Assembly (NCBI RefSeq): GCF_016863335.1
Contig: NZ_BOOR01000034.1
Span: 104,767-168,766, forward strand
DNA length: 64,000 nucleotides
DNA from: Planotetraspora thailandica
Lineage (GTDB): Bacteria > Actinomycetota > Actinomycetes > Streptosporangiales > Streptosporangiaceae
Direction: 5' to 3'
In this document: piece after piece, positions 34,285-43,173 of the stretch
How positions within the stretch are numbered: position 1 is the stretch's first letter
Layout of the letters: the number at the start of each line of letters is the position of its first letter
Program-made: the position numbers and the translations under genes
Notes under the pieces: generated by a model
Told to the model about the DNA's origin: nothing
The model's input: the letters and a program-made list of their open reading frames with translations, nothing else
The model's database searches: none

Positions 34285-34968
34285 TTGCTCACCACTAAGT
34301 CACGCAAGTTCACGGCCCGAGCGTTCGCGGCGACCCTGCTCACCGCGTCGGCCTTCTTCGCGTTCACCGGTCTCAACTCCGCCCCGGCCAGCGCCACGAC
34401 GGGCCACTCGGGCCACTCGCAGCATGGCGACAACGGCACGGTCAAGATCCATGGGGCCACGACGTCGGAGCACAACCAGTGCGACCAGGCGAAGGTCTGC
34501 ACCTTCTACGTCGTCGGCTGGAACTTCGACGCCAAGCAGCAGGTGTCGTGGAGCATCGTTTCGCTGTCGGACAACAAAGAGGTTCTGCACGGGACGCTGA
34601 CCCTCGACCAGTCCGGCCACGGCCGCACCGAGGACCTGAGCCTCCCCGACGGGCGGTACAAGCTGACCTGGTCCTTCCAAGGCCAGAACGGCTCCGGCAA
34701 GTACAAGGTCTTCACCGTGGACTGCCCGAACCAGCCCACGACTCCGCCCACCACCCCGAAGCCGACCCCGTCTGAGACGCCCACCACCCCGGCTGAGACG
34801 CCCACCACTCCGGCTCCGACCCCGTCTGAGACGCCCACCACCCCGGCGCCGACTCCCTCTGAGACGCCCAGCACCCCGGCGACGCCGACCCCCACCCCCA
34901 CTGCTTCGACCCCTGGTGAGGCACCCGCCCCGACTCCGGTGGCGTCCGACCTCGCGGTCACCGGCTGA
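34285..34968 (+). CDS. Secreted Thr/Pro-rich protein ending in LAVTG
   Basis: From the TTG at 34285 the protein has 227 residues. A signal peptide (about 1-36, ending PASA) leads to a globular domain with histidine-rich start (GHSGHSQHGDNG) and one disulphide-like pair (CDQAKVC). The C-terminal 85 residues are TPSETPTTPA-type repeats, and the last five residues are LAVTG. This matches the LAxTG motif of class E sortases, but the hydrophobic segment and basic tail that normally follow are absent, since the stop comes immediately after. It may be a truncated cell-wall protein or an unusual secreted form. Confidence 0.75.
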   Translation: MLTTKSRKFTARAFAATLLTASAFFAFTGLNSAPASATTGHSGHSQHGDNGTVKIHGATTSEHNQCDQAKVCTFYVVGWNFDAKQQVSWSIVSLSDNKEVLHGTLTLDQSGHGRTEDLSLPDGRYKLTWSFQGQNGSGKYKVFTVDCPNQPTTPPTTPKPTPSETPTTPAETPTTPAPTPSETPTTPAPTPSETPSTPATPTPTPTASTPGEAPAPTPVASDLAVTG

Positions 34969-34989
34969 CCGATCTATCACAGATCTCAG

Positions 34990-35027
34990 AAAGGCTCCGT
35001 GAATACGGCCGAATTCACGGGGCCTTT
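34990..35027 (+). terminator. Hairpin terminator
   Basis: Arms AAAGGCTCCGTGAAT and ATTCACGGGGCCTTT pair with one wobble around an 8-base loop, 22 bases behind the secreted protein gene. Confidence 0.7.
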
Positions 35028-35118
35028 GCCGTACGCGCGCCCGCCAGGCGGCAAGACTGCGGACTGAACGCGCACGAGCCGTACGGTGATCAGGAATCCC
35101 GGCCGCCGGGGGAGTGCC

Positions 35119-35673
35119 ATGACGGTGATCCTGCACGCGGAACCGACGGCGTCCGCGCCGGCGTTGTGGTTGCGCCCTTGGCGGCCGGACGACGCCGACG
35201 CCCTTCTGGCGGCCCATCGTGACCCGCTTCTCCGGCATCGCCTGACCACCCCGCTCGCCACCGGCGCGCAGGCCCGCCGATGGATCGACGCGCAAAGCGC
35301 GGGTTGGGAGACCGGCAGCCGGTTCAGCTTCGCCGTACTGGGGCATGACGCAGGCACTCCGATCGGCCACGTCGTGGTCAAGGTGACCGGCCTCGAAGAC
35401 CCGTCATGCTCCAGTACGGCGGAGGTCGGTTACTGGACGTCCGCGGGCGTTCGAGGCCGGGGCGTCGCCGGCCGGGCGCTCGAGACGGTGTCGCGGTGGG
35501 CGCTCGGCTCCCAGCGGATCGTGCCGCTGGTCCGCCTCGACTTGCTGCATGCCGTCGACAATCATGCATCGTGCCGCGTGGCGGACAAGTGTGGATATGT
35601 CCTTCAATCCGTCCTGCCTGCCCAGCCGCCCGTCTTCCCGCATGAGGGACATCTGCACGTCCGGGCGGCGTGA
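35119..35673 (+). CDS. GNAT family N-acetyltransferase
   Basis: The 184-residue protein has the pattern LWLRPWRPDDADALLAAHRD, then VGYWTSAGVRGRGVAGRALETVSRWA (motif A) and NHASCRVADKCGYVLQSVL (motif B). It resembles RimJ-like acetyltransferases. A GGGGGAG site precedes the ATG at 35119. It is convergent with the multicopper oxidase gene. Confidence 0.88.
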   Translation: MTVILHAEPTASAPALWLRPWRPDDADALLAAHRDPLLRHRLTTPLATGAQARRWIDAQSAGWETGSRFSFAVLGHDAGTPIGHVVVKVTGLEDPSCSSTAEVGYWTSAGVRGRGVAGRALETVSRWALGSQRIVPLVRLDLLHAVDNHASCRVADKCGYVLQSVLPAQPPVFPHEGHLHVRAA

Positions 35674-35674
35674 C

Positions 35675-37162
35675 TCATTCCGGTTCGTTGTCGGCTGTGC
35701 CGCCCACCGTGAAGGGCGTGGTGACCCCCTCGTACATCAGGTGCGCGACGAGCCCCTCGGCCGCGTGCGGCAGGTTGTGGCAGTGGTCCATCCAGACGCC
35801 CGGGTTGTCGGCGACGAACGCGATTTCGTACGTCTCGCCGTTGCCGACCTCGAGCGAATCCACCCACCACGGACTACCGGTGGCGCGCACACCGTCGCGG
35901 CTCAGCACCACGGCGTGGTGCCCGTGCAGGTGCATGGGGTGCGTCTCGCCGCTGTTGTTGGAGACGCGCATCCGCACCACGTCGCCCTCGGCGACGACGA
36001 ACATCGGCACGTCGGGGAACATGTGGCCGTTGACGGTCCACCAGATGCCGGGACGCCCGTCGAGGAAGCCGGGCCGGCGCCCGATGTCGTAGTCGAACCG
36101 CCGGGAGGCCGCCTCAGGATCGAACCCGAGCGGGGCGGGCCTGCCGTACGCCAGCAGGTCCAGCGTCTTCGTGGGCCGCCGGACCGCAGGCGCGTCGTAC
36201 GTCCGCGAGCCGAGCACGACGCCGCCGGGGCCGCCGATGTGCACCCGGACCGCGGAGCCGTCGGCGGGCATGGTCACCTCGAGGTCGGCCCTGCCTCCGG
36301 CGGTGAGCAGCACGGCGGTGTCGCGGACGGGAGCGGGTTCGTGGAGGTCGGTGCCGTCGACCGCGACCAGCCGGAAGGGCGAGCCGCCGACCCACACCGG
36401 CGTCTGGCCGTTCTCCGTGTTGACCACGCGCACGCGCACCCGTTCGCCCGGTCGCGCCTGGACCCGCACGTCACCCTCCCGCCCGTTGACCGTGCGGGCT
36501 CCGCCGTACAGGTGCAGCAGTGCAACGACGTCGACGGTGCCCGGACGCGGGCCTGACGCGGGGGCCACCACCAGGGCGCCGAGCAGGCCCCGGCGCACCT
36601 GCTCGTGCGACACCTGGTGGGAGTGGTACCAGAAGGTGCCCACCTGGTCGGCGACGAAGCGGTAGGTGAACGACTTCCCCACGCCGACCGCGTCCTGGGT
36701 CACGCCGGCGACCCCGTCCATGGCGTTGGGCACGTCGAGGCCGTGCCAGTGGAGCGTGATGCCGTCGGGCACGGACTCGTTGACGAGTGTGACCTGCACG
36801 AGTTGCCCGGCGGTCGCGTGGATGACCGGGCCGGGCGACGTGCCGTTCAGCGTGTAGCCGTCGACGGAGCGACCCGTCGGCAGGCGGAACCGCTGCTTGC
36901 GCGCGATCAGGTTGACCGCGACGTCGGCCGTGCGATCCGGGTCGGCGGTCAACGCCGTGACGCTCCGGCCCCCCGGCATGTGGTGAGCCCCGTGGTGGGG
37001 CGCCGCGCCGCCGTAGTCCGCGTACCCCATGTCCATCACGGAGTACGACTCCGGCATCAGGCTGTCGTACCAGAACCACGTCAGCGGACCGAGTAAGGCG
37101 ATGGTCGCGGCGCCCGCGATTGCGAGACGGATGCGGGCGCCGCGTCGATGAGCCCCGTTCAT
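35675..37162 (-). CDS. Membrane-anchored multicopper oxidase
   Basis: The 495-residue protein has an N-terminal membrane helix (about 12-32) and the four copper motifs in order: THLHWHG-type HWHGLD, FWYHSHQ, HPMHLHGHH and DHCHNLPHAAEGL. The cysteine and histidines of the last motif form the type 1 site; the axial position appears to be leucine. It would oxidise phenols or metal ions outside the cell membrane. It is the second gene of an operon with the DUF6220 protein, 11 bases apart. Confidence 0.9.
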   Translation of the reverse strand: MNGAHRRGARIRLAIAGAATIALLGPLTWFWYDSLMPESYSVMDMGYADYGGAAPHHGAHHMPGGRSVTALTADPDRTADVAVNLIARKQRFRLPTGRSVDGYTLNGTSPGPVIHATAGQLVQVTLVNESVPDGITLHWHGLDVPNAMDGVAGVTQDAVGVGKSFTYRFVADQVGTFWYHSHQVSHEQVRRGLLGALVVAPASGPRPGTVDVVALLHLYGGARTVNGREGDVRVQARPGERVRVRVVNTENGQTPVWVGGSPFRLVAVDGTDLHEPAPVRDTAVLLTAGGRADLEVTMPADGSAVRVHIGGPGGVVLGSRTYDAPAVRRPTKTLDLLAYGRPAPLGFDPEAASRRFDYDIGRRPGFLDGRPGIWWTVNGHMFPDVPMFVVAEGDVVRMRVSNNSGETHPMHLHGHHAVVLSRDGVRATGSPWWVDSLEVGNGETYEIAFVADNPGVWMDHCHNLPHAAEGLVAHLMYEGVTTPFTVGGTADNEPE

Positions 37163-37173
37163 GTGGTGTGCCG

Positions 37174-37641
37174 TCAGCCGACGGTCCTGATCGACTGCGG
37201 CTGGGAGACCGCATCCGCACCCGCGCCGCGGCCGCGGAACGCGGCGTAGACGGCCGCGCTGAACAGCAGCAGAGCATTGAGGCCGTGCAGGGCGCCCACG
37301 GCGGGGATCTCGTGGCCGGCGAGCCCCAGGGAGACCTGGATCGCGACGAGCACGACCACCAGGGCGGCCGCCTTCACCGCTCCCGGGATCTTCGTGAAGA
37401 ACGAGGAGATCAGCAGAAGCAGCGCGATCAACGGGATGACCATCATCCCGTTGATGCCATGGATCATGAAGCCGATGACCTCGGGGAACGGCGATTCATC
37501 GCTCTCCATGACCGCCTTGTCGAGCACGCCGCCCTGCTCGACCCACTTGCCCATGCCGGCGTCGGCGAAGACCACGGCCATCGCCTGCACGGCGACCTCG
37601 ATGGCGACGAGGTACGCCAGAACCTTGTAGACGGTCCTCAT
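37174..37641 (-). CDS. DUF6220 family membrane protein
   Basis: From the ATG at 37641 the protein has 155 residues and about four hydrophobic helices, with conserved HGINGMMVIPLIALLLL and HGLNALLLFSAAVYAA motifs, typical of DUF6220. A GGGGAGAA site precedes the start. It is encoded just ahead of the multicopper oxidase and may support its function at the membrane (inference). Confidence 0.8.
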   Translation of the reverse strand: MRTVYKVLAYLVAIEVAVQAMAVVFADAGMGKWVEQGGVLDKAVMESDESPFPEVIGFMIHGINGMMVIPLIALLLLISSFFTKIPGAVKAAALVVVLVAIQVSLGLAGHEIPAVGALHGLNALLLFSAAVYAAFRGRGAGADAVSQPQSIRTVG

Positions 37642-37823
37642 GATGTTCTCCCCGGCCGTGACGCGAGGAGCCCTCTCGTGTGACAGGGCATCTGTTCTTT
37701 CCTCCTGTGTGGGCGGCGTCCCCCGCACCGCATGCTGGTCGCTTACACAGGTGAAGATAAGAAATCCGGCTTGGTAACCACTTGTCGCTGAGTTGCAGCT
37801 GATCGCCCGCCCAGGCCTCCGAA

Positions 37824-38459
37824 TCAGGGACGCTGGTCGGCCGGTGTCTCGCGAATGACGGTGTCCATCTCGTGCGGCGTCAGCGGCGGGTGGCGCAAGG
37901 GCTGCGCTCCCGGGGCGAGCCCGGCCAGCAGGATTTCCACGTGCCGATGCCACGCGTCGACCGGCAGCCCGCGCGTCGTGTCCAGGACGCCCTGCAGCGA
38001 CCAGGCGGTCACCGCGACATCCTCGGCCGTCAGCTCGGCGCGGGCCAGCCCGTGGCGCTGTGCGTCGGCCAGCAACCGACCTTGCAGGTCACGTGAGCGG
38101 GCGACGATCGGGGCCGCGCCCGGCATGTTCCACATGTGGGACACCAGCCCCCGGTGGGTGGCCAGGAGTTCGCCGATCCCCCAGAAGTACCCGGCCAGTC
38201 CCGTGCCGTCCGGGTCTTCCAGGTGCCGTTCCGCAACGGCCACAACGTCGGTCAGCAGCCGCCTGGCCAGCTCGTCCAACAGCGCTTGTTTGTTGGCGAA
38301 GCGACGATAGATCGTGCCCAGGCCTACTCCGGCGCGCTGTGCGACGACTTCGATGCTGGTGTCCATTCCCTGCTCGGCGAACACGGTCACGGCGACGGCC
38401 AGGATGCGTTCGAGGTTCGCCTCGGCGTCTCGTCGCAGCCGTCGCGGTGCGTCCGCCAT
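37824..38459 (-). CDS. TetR family regulator
   Basis: The 211-residue protein has a TetR DNA-binding domain (about 12-60: RILAVAVTVFAEQGMDTSIE, AGVGLGTIYRRFANKQALL). The C-terminal domain is helical. It follows the SDR gene on the same strand by 38 bases, so the two form an operon that carries one perfect palindrome upstream. Confidence 0.9.
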   Translation of the reverse strand: MADAPRRLRRDAEANLERILAVAVTVFAEQGMDTSIEVVAQRAGVGLGTIYRRFANKQALLDELARRLLTDVVAVAERHLEDPDGTGLAGYFWGIGELLATHRGLVSHMWNMPGAAPIVARSRDLQGRLLADAQRHGLARAELTAEDVAVTAWSLQGVLDTTRGLPVDAWHRHVEILLAGLAPGAQPLRHPPLTPHEMDTVIRETPADQRP

Positions 38460-38497
38460 GTCCGAGCCCTCTCGTCGGATGAGGGGCCCCGCCGCGG

Positions 38498-39358
38498 TCA
38501 GACGTAGGCCCCTGGCTTGTGCGTGCTGTCGGGGAAGTCCGCACCGCGTGCAACGTCCTCCCAGGCCCGGATTTGAGCCAGCATGGTTTCGAGCTTCGCG
38601 GTGACTTGATCGAACCCGAGGCTACCCAACACGAGATGGTGCGGCGGATCGTCCGAGGCGACAGCCTGGACGACGGCACGGGCCGCTCGCCGAGGGTCGC
38701 CTGGCTGCTTGCCGTTCATGGCGACCAGCGCTTCGCTCAGTGCGCCTACGGTGTGCGCGTAGTCGTCCAGCACGCGAGTGGTGCCCGCGGAGTAGCCGGC
38801 GCTGTCGGCCTTGGTGCGGAAAGCTCCGGGTTCGACCACCAGGACCTTGATCCCCAGGGGCTCCACCTCCTGCCGCAATGATTCGGAGATGCCTTCGACG
38901 GCGAACTTGGCCGCGTTGTAGTAACCCACGCCGGGAAACGCGCGCACCCCGCCCACGGAGGAGATGTTCACGATGCAACCGCTGCGGCGGGCCCGCATCC
39001 TGGGGAGCACCGCCCGGATCATCGCGACGGTGCCGAAGAAGTTGACCTCGAAGGTGCTTCTGATCACGGCCTCGCCGGTGTCCTCGACCGCGCCGTGCGA
39101 GCCGCCGCCGGCATTGTTGACCAGGACGTCGATCGCGCCGAACCGGTTCTGGGCGGCGTCGACCGCGGAGGCGACCTGTGCGGGGTCGGTGACATCCAGG
39201 GGCAGAACCAGGACGGTCTTCTCGCGGTCCCGCGCCCAGGTCTCGAGCCGTTCGACGTTCCGAGCGGTCAGGACCACCTGGTCACCCTGTTCCAGGGCGG
39301 CTTCGGCATAGGCCTGCCCGAAACCGGAAGTACCGCCTGTGATCAACCATGTCTTCAT
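38498..39358 (-). CDS. SDR family oxidoreductase
   Basis: The 286-residue protein has cofactor motif TGGTSGFG (residues 7-14), VLVNNAGGG, serine strand IVNISSVGG and catalytic YYNAAK (YxxxK). Its C-terminal part (ETMLAQIRAWEDVARGADF) is found in a group of SDRs often paired with TetR regulators. It is the first gene of the operon with the TetR regulator. Confidence 0.88.
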   Translation of the reverse strand: MKTWLITGGTSGFGQAYAEAALEQGDQVVLTARNVERLETWARDREKTVLVLPLDVTDPAQVASAVDAAQNRFGAIDVLVNNAGGGSHGAVEDTGEAVIRSTFEVNFFGTVAMIRAVLPRMRARRSGCIVNISSVGGVRAFPGVGYYNAAKFAVEGISESLRQEVEPLGIKVLVVEPGAFRTKADSAGYSAGTTRVLDDYAHTVGALSEALVAMNGKQPGDPRRAARAVVQAVASDDPPHHLVLGSLGFDQVTAKLETMLAQIRAWEDVARGADFPDSTHKPGAYV

Positions 39359-39401
39359 CGTTTCGCCTTCCCGGGTTGCTGTTCGGTCATCACTCTACCC
39401 A

Positions 39402-39425
39402 TAACCGGAAATAGATTTCCGGTTA
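39402..39425. promoter_or_regulatory. Perfect 11-bp palindromic operator
   Basis: TAACCGGAAAT and its complement ATTTCCGGTTA are separated by AG, 44 bases before the SDR start. This is a classic TetR-type operator and is presumably the site of the downstream TetR protein. Confidence 0.75.
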
Positions 39426-39555
39426 CGGAGTTGCCGATGGTGGGGTCTTCATGGCGGGCGTGATCGCTGGCATTGTGGATCTACGGTCTGCGCGCTGACC
39501 GGGGATAGGCGCCGGCACCGGTCTGCTGTTCGTCGTCTGCAGGATGAGGCAACCC

Positions 39556-41121
39556 ATGACCGTTCCGAGCAACGCCACCCTTTCCGTCGCCGCGATCCTC
39601 AAGGAGCGCGCCGAGCGTTCACCTGGCGCGACGGCCGTCGTCGTCGGCGCCTCCGAGATCACCTACGCCGAGCTGTGGGACCAGACGCGTCGCTACGCGG
39701 GCGCGCTCAGGCGGCAGGGCGTGACGTCCGGCGACGCGGTCGCGATGCTGATTCCCAACGTTGCCGACTTTCCGCGGGTGTACTACGCCATCCTCAGCCT
39801 GGGCGGCATCGTCGTCCCCGTCCACGCGCTGCTCAAAGCCGACGAGATCGAGTACGTGCTCAGGGATTCCGGAGCCACCCTGCTGGTGTGCGCGGCCCCG
39901 CTGCTCGGTGAGGGCGCGAAGGGCGCGGAGCAGGCCGGCGTCCCCGTGATCTCCGTGCTGTCGCCGGAGCCGATCGACGACGTCCCGCAGCTGGAAAAGC
40001 TCGCCGCCGACGCCGAGCCGATCGTGACGTACGAGCCGTGCCGGCCGGACGCCACGGCGACGATCCTTTACACCAGCGGCACGACGGGCAAGCCCAAGGG
40101 CGCGATGGGCACGCACTTCTCCCTTGTCGAGCAGGCCAACACCCTGCTGGTGGGTACCTTCGACATGGGACCGGACGACGTCGTGTTCGGCGCCCTTCCG
40201 CTCTTCCACACGTTCGGCCAGACCTGCACGCTCAACACCGCGTTCAGGGCGGGCGCGAAGATCGTCATGCTGCCCAGGTTCGACGGCGAGACGGCGCTGC
40301 GCAGCCTCATCGACAACCAGTGCACGATCATGATGGGCGTTCCCACGATGTATGTCGCGCTGCTCGAAGCCGCGAGGACCATCCCGGAACGGCCGCCGCT
40401 GCGCTACGCGATCTCAGGCGGGGCGTCCATTCCGCTCGCCGTCATCGAGCGTTTCCGCAAGGAGTTCGGGGTCGAGATCTACGAGGGCTACGGCCTGACC
40501 GAGACCTCGCCGGTGGCGACCTTCAACCACCGTGGCAGCACCCCCCGGGCGGGCAGCGTCGGCACGCCGATCTGGGGCGTCGACGTGGAGATCGCCAGGC
40601 CGGACGTCGAGGAGCGCATCGAGCTGCTCGCGACCGACGAACTGGGCGAGATCGTCATCCGCGGGCACAACCTCATGAAGGGTTACCTCCACCTGCCGGA
40701 GGAGACCGCCAAGGCCATCGTCGACGGATGGTTCCGTACGGGCGATCTCGGGAGGAAGGACGCCGACGGGTACGTCTGGATCGTCGACCGCAAGAAGGAC
40801 ATGATCATTCGCAACGGATACAACGTGTACCCGCGCGAGGTGGAAGAGCTGCTGACCGCGCATCCCACCGTCTCCGCCGCCGCCGTGTTCGGGGTGCCGG
40901 ACGACGTGCACGGCGAGGAGATCATCGCCTGCGTCGTGCTCGCACCCGGCGCAGACGCGGACGCCTCGACGCTGTTCGAGTACGCGAAGGACAAGCTGGC
41001 CGCCCACAAGTACCCCCGTCGTGTGGAGATCGTGGAGGCCCTCCCGGTGGGGCCGAGCGGCAAGGTGCTCAAGCGTGCGCTCGTCGCCGCCTACAAAACG
41101 GAGCCGGCCGGCGGCGTCTGA
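39556..41121 (+). CDS. Acyl-CoA ligase, AMP-binding family
   Basis: The 521-residue enzyme carries the AMP-binding signature TILYTSGTTGKPKGAMGTH, YEGYGLTETSP, GWFRTGDLGRKDADGYVWI and the C-terminal catalytic lysine in PSGKVLKRAL. It activates a carboxylic acid, probably a fatty acid, to acyl-CoA. An ATG at 39544 is an alternative start. It is divergent from the SDR-TetR operon. Confidence 0.9.
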   Translation: MTVPSNATLSVAAILKERAERSPGATAVVVGASEITYAELWDQTRRYAGALRRQGVTSGDAVAMLIPNVADFPRVYYAILSLGGIVVPVHALLKADEIEYVLRDSGATLLVCAAPLLGEGAKGAEQAGVPVISVLSPEPIDDVPQLEKLAADAEPIVTYEPCRPDATATILYTSGTTGKPKGAMGTHFSLVEQANTLLVGTFDMGPDDVVFGALPLFHTFGQTCTLNTAFRAGAKIVMLPRFDGETALRSLIDNQCTIMMGVPTMYVALLEAARTIPERPPLRYAISGGASIPLAVIERFRKEFGVEIYEGYGLTETSPVATFNHRGSTPRAGSVGTPIWGVDVEIARPDVEERIELLATDELGEIVIRGHNLMKGYLHLPEETAKAIVDGWFRTGDLGRKDADGYVWIVDRKKDMIIRNGYNVYPREVEELLTAHPTVSAAAVFGVPDDVHGEEIIACVVLAPGADADASTLFEYAKDKLAAHKYPRRVEIVEALPVGPSGKVLKRALVAAYKTEPAGGV

Positions 41122-41144
41122 CGGGGGCTCTGTCGACTGGGGGC

Positions 41145-41267
41145 TCAGCCGAAGATCTTGATGACCGCCCAGATGATGAGCGCCCAGGACGCGATGCCCA
41201 CGAGGGTCACGGCGAGGAGACCGCGAAGGCGGTACCGCTTGCCGGGTGGGTCGGGCTCGATGCTCAC
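41145..41267 (-). CDS. Small 40-aa membrane protein
   Basis: A GTG at 41267 with a GGGAG site five bases upstream opens a 40-codon frame, read VSIEPDPPGKRYRLRGLLAV and then a hydrophobic helix TLVGIASWALIIWAVIKIFG. The basic stretch followed by one helix is typical of small conserved actinobacterial membrane proteins. It is convergent with the acyl-CoA ligase gene. Confidence 0.7.
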   Translation of the reverse strand: MSIEPDPPGKRYRLRGLLAVTLVGIASWALIIWAVIKIFG

Positions 41268-41456
41268 GCGTACTCCCACGGCGGCCTCGGGCGATCCTGG
41301 TGAGTGCCTGATACCCCTCCGTAACCGTCAGCGTCGCGCCACGGGACAAGGGTATGGAGGTGTATCCGTCGCGTCTGCTCCGCGCCGTCTAGGTGGCTGG
41401 ACCTGCGAGAACGTCGCTCACGACGGTCCCGTCAGGACCCCCTGAAACGAGGCCGT

Positions 41457-41487
41457 CGGGCGCTCCCGCGGATGGCGGGGGCGCCCG
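41457..41487. terminator. Hairpin terminator of the esterase gene
   Basis: CGGGCGCTCCCGC pairs with GCGGGGGCGCCCG around a 5-base loop, just past the stop of the leftward esterase-like gene. Confidence 0.6.
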
Positions 41488-41531
41488 AGGGCGGTTACGG
41501 AGCGTCTATAGAGATGTCGGTTCGCGGGTGC

Positions 41532-42764
41532 CTAGATGAACGCGCGACGGTCGGCGTGCAGGCGCTGCGAGAGCCGTACGGTGATGAACTCGTCGTTGTC
41601 CGCCTGACCCGGCGTGCGGCCGGAGGAGAACGGGAAGTTGTTGTCGTTCAGGACGGCCACGGTCTGGTCGTCGAGGAGCGTGACGTCCTCGATGGTCTGG
41701 AACGGGAACCGGAAGGTCGTGTCGAAACCGCCCAGGCGCTTGGGGTTGGCCAGGTCCAGCAGGTCGGCGACCAGGGTCTTGTCCATGACGCCGTCGCGGT
41801 TGCGGTCACGGGTGTCGGCGAGGTAGAGACGCTTGAGCTTGGCGGCATCGCCCTGCTCGTTGTCGCGCTCGATGATCAGGAAACGGTTCTTGTCGATGGC
41901 GATGGCGTCACCGATCGAGTTGCCCGGGGCCTCGAGGCGGTAGACGAAGCGCTTGCCGGTGTACTTGCCCGTGCGCAGGTCGAACTGGTTCATCCGCAGG
42001 TCGCCCGGGGTGTCGCCCGCCACGGTGCCCTCGAGGAGCGGGTAGAGGTAGCGGCCGTCGATCCCGCGGGCCATGCCCTCGTAGCCCTTGCTGCTGTTGA
42101 GGTTGGGCTGCCCGCCGTTCAGGTACGGGTTCTCCGGGGCCTTCACGCCCTCAAGGGCGATCGGGGCCTGGAGCAGCTTGCCGGACGGCGAGAAGTGCAG
42201 AAGCCACGGGCCGAACTCGTCGCCGATCCAGTACGTGCCGTCGTAGGCGCGCACGATCGACTCGACGTCGAAGTCGGAACCGGTCAGAACACGGTCGGAG
42301 CGGGTGAGCGCGAACGGCACCTTGCGGTAGGGGTCGCTCAGGTAGAAGCCGCCGAGCACCGAGACCTTGCCGGTCTTGGTGTTGGGCTTGATGTGGTGGA
42401 CGCGGAGGAGGAAGTCCCCGCTGTTGGCCTTGTTGCCGTAGCCGTTGTCCGACAGCACGTTGTACGTGCCGTCGTGGTTGTTGATGACGCCGCTGAAGCC
42501 CTGGATGGGCTGCCCGGGGAACGGCACAGGGACGCCGTTGATCGGGCCCGCTCCCGCGGCTGCACCGGAGGGTAGGCTCCCGGGCACGTAAGACTGTGCC
42601 GGTAGAGAGGCGAAACCGGTCAGCGTGGCCCGGCCAAACGTCGAGTGGCCATTCGAGTGGCCCTTCGTCGTGTGGCCATTCGCGTGGCCGGAGTCGGCCA
42701 GGGCGGGGGTGGCGAGGCCGGCGGTCAGCGCAAGGGCGCCAAACATGATCGAGATTCGTTTCAT
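41532..42764 (-). CDS. Secreted phytase-like/esterase-like protein
   Basis: From the ATG at 42764 the protein has 410 residues with a signal peptide ending AxA (PALA) near residue 24. A histidine-rich region (GHANGHTTKGHSNGHS) precedes a beta-propeller-like domain with FSGVINNHDGTYNVLSDNGYGNK, VESIVRAYDGTYWIGDEFGPWLLHF, GYEGMARGIDG and IEDVTLLDDQTVAVLNDNNFPF. This is the esterase-like activity of phytase family. It probably acts on phosphorylated or ester compounds outside the cell. Confidence 0.85.
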   Translation of the reverse strand: MKRISIMFGALALTAGLATPALADSGHANGHTTKGHSNGHSTFGRATLTGFASLPAQSYVPGSLPSGAAAGAGPINGVPVPFPGQPIQGFSGVINNHDGTYNVLSDNGYGNKANSGDFLLRVHHIKPNTKTGKVSVLGGFYLSDPYRKVPFALTRSDRVLTGSDFDVESIVRAYDGTYWIGDEFGPWLLHFSPSGKLLQAPIALEGVKAPENPYLNGGQPNLNSSKGYEGMARGIDGRYLYPLLEGTVAGDTPGDLRMNQFDLRTGKYTGKRFVYRLEAPGNSIGDAIAIDKNRFLIIERDNEQGDAAKLKRLYLADTRDRNRDGVMDKTLVADLLDLANPKRLGGFDTTFRFPFQTIEDVTLLDDQTVAVLNDNNFPFSSGRTPGQADNDEFITVRLSQRLHADRRAFI

Positions 42765-42980
42765 GTGGCGCACGTTAGAAAGGCAGGGTGACGGGCGCTC
42801 CAACGTGAGGCGACGGGAGACGAAACCGATCAGGTGGAGCCGCCGGATCTCCGACGAGCGGCTGGTGCTGACGCGCCTCCTGGGGTTGCCGTAGGGCAAA
42901 GTTAATGGCTCTAGCAGGGGTACGAGGTCTGGTAGAGTTCTTGTCGTCGCACCGGCCGAGGGGTTGGTGCACCAAGACAA

Positions 42981-43053
42981 GCGGCCGTAGCTCAATGGAT
43001 AGAGCATCTGACTACGGATCAGAAGGTTGGGGTTTCGAGTACCTCCGGCCGCA
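42981..43053 (+). tRNA. tRNA-Arg(ACG)
   Basis: The acceptor stem GCGGCCG pairs with CGGCCGC, with discriminator A and no encoded CCA. The anticodon stem TCTGA/TCAGA holds the loop CTACGGA with anticodon ACG at 43014-43016. The T-arm reads TTTCGAGTA, slightly unusual. An integrase gene of an integrative element starts 120 bases further, so the 3' end is probably the attachment site. Confidence 0.92.
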
Positions 43054-43062
43054 CACAACAGA

Positions 43063-43108
43063 GAAGGCCCCTGAACAGGCAATATGCCATCAGGGGCCTT
43101 CTTGTTTT
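43063..43108 (+). terminator. Perfect 12-bp hairpin terminator
   Basis: GAAGGCCCCTGA and TCAGGGGCCTTC form a perfect stem around a 15-base loop, followed by TTGTTTT. It ends the tRNA-Arg transcript and separates it from the element integrase. Confidence 0.85.
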
Positions 43109-43173
43109 ACTGATGATCTAGCTGTTTGCTAACGCCCTTGCTAACACGGGTGGCTCCCAGGTGGCTCCGCCCG

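Noticed and set aside
42905..43132. Open frame over the tRNA-Arg gene
   Set aside because: It reads through the tRNA and terminator and has no protein-like character.
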